In this document: positions 14,323-17,622 of the stretch, one piece after another | Layout: every line of letters begins with the position of its first letter | Numbering within the stretch: position 1 is the stretch's first letter | From: Pseudomonadota bacterium | Lineage (GTDB): Bacteria; Pseudomonadota; Gammaproteobacteria; Steroidobacterales; Steroidobacteraceae | Assembly: GCA_016705325.1 (NCBI GenBank) | Contig: JADIYJ010000026.1 | Span: forward strand, 1-17,622 | Length of the DNA stretch: 17,622 nucleotides | Direction: 5' to 3' | Translations under genes and position numbers: made by a program | Notes under the pieces: model-generated | Database searches by the model: none | What the model was told of the DNA's origin: nothing | The model's input: the letters and a program-made list of their open reading frames with translations, nothing else

Positions 14323-14622
14323 ATGTTTCACCACGTGGTGCTGATGAAGTTCAGCGCGCAGGCGGGTCCCGCATTTCATTCGCTCGTCGAGGCCTACTGC
14401 GCCCGCGTGCGCAGCGCCGACCCTCCGCCGCATCGCTACGTCTACCGACCGAACATCGCCACGCGCAACGACGGCCTGGACCACGGCATCGTCGCGGTGT
14501 TCAACAGCGCTGCGGAACACGACCGTTACCAAGTCTCGAAGGTACACCAGGAAATGAAGGCTTACATGACCCCTTTCATCGAACGCATCGTCGTCTGCGA
14601 CATCGACGACGAGCTGCCATGA
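14323..14622 (+). CDS. Dabb (stress-responsive alpha/beta barrel) domain protein
   Basis: 99 residues, a whole Dabb domain. It opens 'FHHVVLMKF', has a central helix and 'HGIVAVFNSAAEHDRYQVSK', and closes with 'HQEMKAYMTPFIERIVVCD'. Dabb proteins form dimeric ferredoxin-like barrels. Most have no known function; some plant and bacterial members are polyketide cyclases or act in catabolic clusters. The protein lies 19 bases after the restored SDR stop, and its stop codon overlaps the start of the ligase gene (ATGA), suggesting coupled translation. A role in handling a substrate or product of that ligase or the SDR is inference only. Confidence 0.85.
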   Translation: MFHHVVLMKFSAQAGPAFHSLVEAYCARVRSADPPPHRYVYRPNIATRNDGLDHGIVAVFNSAAEHDRYQVSKVHQEMKAYMTPFIERIVVCDIDDELP

Positions 14623-16547
14623 TTGCGGCTTCCTGCCAGCTGGCGAAGTTCCTCGACCAGCATGCCCTTGCCGATTACGAGGCGCTATGCCTCCGCGCCG
14701 ACGAAGACCCGGAGTGGTTCTGGCGCGCGGTGATGGATTTCCATCAGCTCCACTTCTTCCGGCCGTTCGACCGTCTGCTCGATACCGACAAAGGTGCGCC
14801 ATGGGCTCGCTGGTGCGTCGGCGGCACGACCAACCTGGCCTGGAACTGCCTGGAACGGCCGCTGGCGGCGCTCGGTGCCACGCACGAGGCCATCGTATGG
14901 GAAGGCGAGGACGGTCTGAGGCGCGTTCTGACGCAGGACGAACTGAACCTGGCCGTCCGCAGCGCGGCTGGCGGGTTGGCCGCGCTGGGCTGCGGCCGCG
15001 GCGACGTTGTTGGGCTGTACCTGCCGATGGTCCCGGAAGCGATCGTCGCCTACCTCGCGATCGTCAGCCTCGGCGCGATCGCACTGCCGATGTTCTCCGG
15101 CTTCGGCGCCCAGGCTGTCGCCGAGCGACTGGTCGATGCGCAAGCCAAGGCGGTGATCTGCGCCGACCACACGTTGCGGCGCGGCAAGCGCATCGAAATG
15201 CGGGAGGTGATCGACGCGGTCGTGTCGTCGGTGCCGTCGCTGCGACACGTGGTGGTTGTGCAGCGCGATCCGGATGAGCCGTTCGTTGCCGACCCAAGGG
15301 TCGGCATCGAACAGCTGACGTGGACCCGGCTGGCCATATCGAGCGCGCCGCAGCGCGCGATCGAATTGGACGCCGAGACGCCAGCGATGATCGTCTACAC
15401 GTCGGGGACGACTGGAAGACCGAAGGGCACGGTCCACACCCATTGCGGGTTCCTGACCAAGGTGGCGCTCGACTTCGGGCTCATCCTGGACCTGCGCAGA
15501 GGCGATCGGCTGATGTGGATGAGCGACATGGGTTGGCTGACCGGACCGATCCTCGCGGTTGCCGCTCCGCTGCTCGGCGCGACGCTGGTGCTCGTCGAAG
15601 GCGTTCCCGATTACCCGCAGCCCGGCCGGTTGTGGAAGCTGGTGCAAGACCACCGCATCAGCTTCCTCGGCGTCGCACCGACAATGATCCGCGCCTTCAT
15701 GCAGCAGCCGGAACCCGAGTTCCGCAGGTACGACCTGGGCAGCTTGCGCGTGACTGCGGCGACCGGTGAGCCTTGGACGCCGGAGGCCTGGAATTGGCTG
15801 CGCCACGAAGTCTGCAGCGGTCGCGTCCCACTGCTGAACTATTCCGGGGGCACCGAGATCGGCGGCGGCATAGTTTCCGGCACGATGCTGCACCAGGATC
15901 TGAAGCCGTGTGCCTTCGCCGGGCCCATCCCTGGCATGGGGGCTGTGGTCGTCGATGAAGCGGGCCAACCGGTGGCTGAGGGGCAGGTCGGCGAGCTCGC
16001 GCTGATGCGAGCGTCCATCGGGCTGACACGCGGCTTCTGGCGCGACCCCGAGCGCTACCTCGAGTCCTACTGGTCCAAGATCCCGGGGCTGTGGGTGCAC
16101 GGCGACTTCGCGTCGATCGATGCCGACGGGCTGTGGTACATCCACGGCCGTTCTGACGACACCATCAAGGTTTCCGGCAAGCGCACCGGTCCCGCCGAAG
16201 TCGAGGCCGCGCTGCTGGCCACCGGCCTGATCGCCGAGGCCGCTGCCGTCGGCGTGCCCGACCCGGTGAAAGGCAATGCCGTTGTCTGCGTCTGCGTACC
16301 GGCGCGAGCGACGGTGCCGGGCGCAGCGGTCGACGCGCAGTTGCGGGACGCGGTCGTCGCCTCGCTCGGCGCGTCGTTCCGACCGAAGAGCATCGTATGG
16401 GTCTCCGATTTGCCGAAGACCAGAACGCTGAAGATCATGCGACGCCTGGTGCGCTCGATACTGCTCGGCGATCCCACCGGCGACCTGTCCGGACTCGTCA
16501 ACCCCGATTCGCTCGACGACCTGAAGCTGCACCGGCTGCCGGCCTGA
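14619..16547 (+). CDS. Acetyl-CoA-synthetase-like acyl-CoA ligase (AMP-forming)
   Basis: 642 residues, the length of the acetyl/acetoacetyl-CoA synthetase branch of the ANL superfamily. The N-terminal domain has 'WFWRAVMDFHQLHFFRPFDR' and 'TNLAWNCLER'. Then come the phosphate loop 'YTSGTTGRPKGTVHTH' (260-275), 'MWMSDMGWLTGP' like the acyl-pocket region of acetyl-CoA synthetase, 'LNYSGGTEIGGG' (406-417), 'LWVHGDFA' with Asp496, the hinge 'HGRSDDTIKVSGKR', and catalytic Lys605 in 'DLPKTRTLKIMRR'. The usual residues before this lysine are SG; here TL. The acyl substrate is not predictable; short or branched acids are likely from the branch. The protein is much longer than and unlike the ligase at 3874. 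It is last in the SDR operon, coupled to the Dabb gene by ATGA. Confidence 0.93.
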   Translation: MIAASCQLAKFLDQHALADYEALCLRADEDPEWFWRAVMDFHQLHFFRPFDRLLDTDKGAPWARWCVGGTTNLAWNCLERPLAALGATHEAIVWEGEDGLRRVLTQDELNLAVRSAAGGLAALGCGRGDVVGLYLPMVPEAIVAYLAIVSLGAIALPMFSGFGAQAVAERLVDAQAKAVICADHTLRRGKRIEMREVIDAVVSSVPSLRHVVVVQRDPDEPFVADPRVGIEQLTWTRLAISSAPQRAIELDAETPAMIVYTSGTTGRPKGTVHTHCGFLTKVALDFGLILDLRRGDRLMWMSDMGWLTGPILAVAAPLLGATLVLVEGVPDYPQPGRLWKLVQDHRISFLGVAPTMIRAFMQQPEPEFRRYDLGSLRVTAATGEPWTPEAWNWLRHEVCSGRVPLLNYSGGTEIGGGIVSGTMLHQDLKPCAFAGPIPGMGAVVVDEAGQPVAEGQVGELALMRASIGLTRGFWRDPERYLESYWSKIPGLWVHGDFASIDADGLWYIHGRSDDTIKVSGKRTGPAEVEAALLATGLIAEAAAVGVPDPVKGNAVVCVCVPARATVPGAAVDAQLRDAVVASLGASFRPKSIVWVSDLPKTRTLKIMRRLVRSILLGDPTGDLSGLVNPDSLDDLKLHRLPA

Positions 16548-16566
16548 ACGGTGCTTGCTCCACCGC

Positions 16567-16596
16567 TTGCGAGGCGAGGGTTTTCACTGCTATCAA
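16567..16596 (+). promoter_or_regulatory. Predicted promoter of the carboxyltransferase unit
   Basis: TTGCGA (16567-16572, 4 of 6), an 18-base spacer and TATCAA (16591-16596, 4 of 6) preceded by TGC, an extended -10 feature. Site D follows after one base, as site C follows its promoter. The match to consensus is weak. Confidence 0.4.
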
Positions 16597-16597
16597 G

Positions 16598-16613
16598 ACT
16601 AACGGCTGTTAGT
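16598..16613. promoter_or_regulatory. Operator-like site D, upstream of the carboxyltransferase gene
   Basis: ACTAACGGCTGTTAGT, a near-perfect palindrome (ACTAAC-GGCT-GTTAGT) with one mismatched central pair. It is the best of the four sites. With site C it shares AACGG-NN-GTTAGTTAG including the right flank. It lies 32 bases before the ATG at 16646. Confidence 0.7.
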
Positions 16614-16645
16614 TAGTATGACACAACTTCTGGAAGGTTTCTTCG

Positions 16646-17622
16646 ATGTCCCAAGATCAATTGCGCGCCACGCTGGCCGGCTATGTCGAGAAGGCACAAG
16701 CGGGGGGCAGTTCCAAGGCCCGCGAACGGCACCAGTCCCAGGGCAAGATGCTGGTGCGCGACCGGCTGCTCAAGCTGTTCGACGACGGCACGCTGATCGA
16801 GGACGGTTTGCTCGCCGGCATCCGGCGCGACCTGCCCGGCGATGCGGTCGTGACCTGTATCGGCCGCATTCATGGCCGCGAGGTTGCCGTCATCGCCAAC
16901 GACATGACGGTCAAGGCCGGCACCTGGGGCTACACCACCTTCCTGAAGATCACGCAGATGCAAGAGCTGGCAGCGCGTAACAAGCTGCCGCTGCTCTACC
17001 TGGTGGATTCGGCCGGCGCCCGCATCGACGACCAGTTCGACTGCTACCTTGGCCGGAAGGCCTGGGGCAACATCTTCTACAACCAGGTCCAGGTCTCCGG
17101 CGTGGTCCCGCAGGTTTGCCTGATGTTCGGACCGTCGCCTGCCGGATCGGCTTACGTACCTGCGCTGTGCGACGTCACCTTCATGGTCGACAAGAACGCC
17201 ACAGCCTACCTCGGCTCACCACGCCTGGCCAAGATGGCCACTGGCGAGGACGTCACCGAGGAGCAGATGGGTGGAGCGCGCATGCACTGTGCAATGAGCG
17301 GCCTCGGCGACCTGCTCGTGGCGACCGAAGGCGAGGCGATCGAGCGCGCACGCGAGTATCTACGCTTCTTCCCCGACCACTTCGATGACGCGCCTGCGAT
17401 GCAGCCGGCGGCCGCGCCAGAGTCCGGACCGAAGCCCTCGGATATCGTGCCGCCGAACCAGAACACGGCCTACGACGTGCGCAAGCTGATCCGCGCGCTG
17501 GTCGACGCCGGCTCGTTCTTCGAACTGAAGGAGCTGTTCGCGAAGGAGCTCTGCACCGGGCTCGCACGGCTCGGTGGGCGTCCGGTGGGCATCGTCGCGA
17601 ACAACTCGGCAAACAAGGGCGG
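16646..17622 (+). CDS. Acyl-CoA carboxylase, carboxyltransferase subunit (3' end beyond the window)
   Basis: 325 residues visible, open to the right edge. It transfers a carboxyl group from biotin to an acyl-CoA. The family features are 'ARERHQSQGKMLVRDRL', 'VIANDMTVKAGTWGYTTF', 'LLYLVDSAGARIDDQF' with the SAGAR oxyanion segment, 'MFGPSPAGSAYVPALCDVTF', 'ATAYLGSPRLAKMATGEDVT', 'FFPDHFDD' and 'LVDAGSFFELKELFAKEL'. This is the biotin-dependent carboxylase beta type (propionyl-, methylcrotonyl- or geranyl-CoA carboxylase beta). The substrate is not decided. GGAAGG eight bases upstream supports this ATG. It has its own promoter region and operator-like site, about 9 kb from the biotin carboxylase at 6310, its likely partner. 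A biotin carrier protein gene would be expected nearby and is not seen in the window. Confidence 0.95.
   Translation, partial: MSQDQLRATLAGYVEKAQAGGSSKARERHQSQGKMLVRDRLLKLFDDGTLIEDGLLAGIRRDLPGDAVVTCIGRIHGREVAVIANDMTVKAGTWGYTTFLKITQMQELAARNKLPLLYLVDSAGARIDDQFDCYLGRKAWGNIFYNQVQVSGVVPQVCLMFGPSPAGSAYVPALCDVTFMVDKNATAYLGSPRLAKMATGEDVTEEQMGGARMHCAMSGLGDLLVATEGEAIERAREYLRFFPDHFDDAPAMQPAAAPESGPKPSDIVPPNQNTAYDVRKLIRALVDAGSFFELKELFAKELCTGLARLGGRPVGIVANNSANKG

Noticed and set aside
14685..16532. Minus-strand open frame of 615 codons
   Set aside because: Mirror of the plus-strand ligase. Its composition is typical of antisense frames in high-GC genes and no motifs are visible.

Overview
The window is high-GC DNA in a proteobacterial style. 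Gene content and codon use suggest a Burkholderiales-like betaproteobacterium, which is an inference and not a measured assignment. Nearly all of it is one acyl-CoA catabolic island. I saw no rRNA, tRNA, CRISPR array, insertion sequence or phage gene.

Layout. (1) Positions 1-1683, minus strand: the start of a SnoaL-like gene running off the left edge, a broken short-chain dehydrogenase (SDR) remnant, a small cysteine-rich DUF6370-like gene, and about 500 bp of broken coding sequence. (2) 1684-2313, minus: a TetR-family regulator. (3) 2456-6186, minus: an operon read leftwards from about 6240, containing a single-glutamate crotonase, an acyl-CoA synthetase, a second enoyl-CoA hydratase (frameshifted near its 3' end) and a DUF2889 protein. 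(4) 6310-13482, plus: biotin carboxylase, HMG-CoA lyase-like protein, Old Yellow Enzyme (OYE)-type reductase, EthD protein, acyl-CoA dehydrogenase, an atypical crotonase and a second acyl-CoA dehydrogenase (frameshifted). (5) 13568-16547, plus: SDR (frameshifted), Dabb-domain protein and an acetyl-CoA-synthetase-like ligase. (6) 16646 to the right edge, plus: acyl-CoA carboxylase carboxyltransferase, cut by the window end.

How it fits together. Two ligases can activate carboxylic acids to CoA thioesters. Two dehydrogenases and three crotonases can carry out beta-oxidation-type steps. The biotin carboxylase and carboxyltransferase, with an HMG-CoA-lyase-type enzyme, resemble the carboxylate, hydrate and cleave logic of leucine/isovalerate and acyclic terpene (citronellol/geraniol) catabolism. 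The OYE reductase, EthD, Dabb and SnoaL-like proteins are not part of the textbook leucine route and hint at a terpenoid or alicyclic substrate. The substrate cannot be read from the sequence.

The strongest signal beyond the genes is regulatory. Four related, partly palindromic sites (consensus ACWWACNNNYGTTAGT) lie upstream of the TetR gene, between the two divergent operons, upstream of the SDR operon and upstream of the carboxyltransferase. Three of these four regions also have plausible sigma-70 promoters, and the sites overlap or directly follow the -10 boxes. This predicts a single local regulon controlled by the TetR protein.

Four genes show single-base frame changes with well-preserved coding on both sides, at least two of them in G runs. 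Sequencing indels are the simplest explanation for three of them. The SDR at 312-860 has also lost its N-terminal half and is probably a true remnant.
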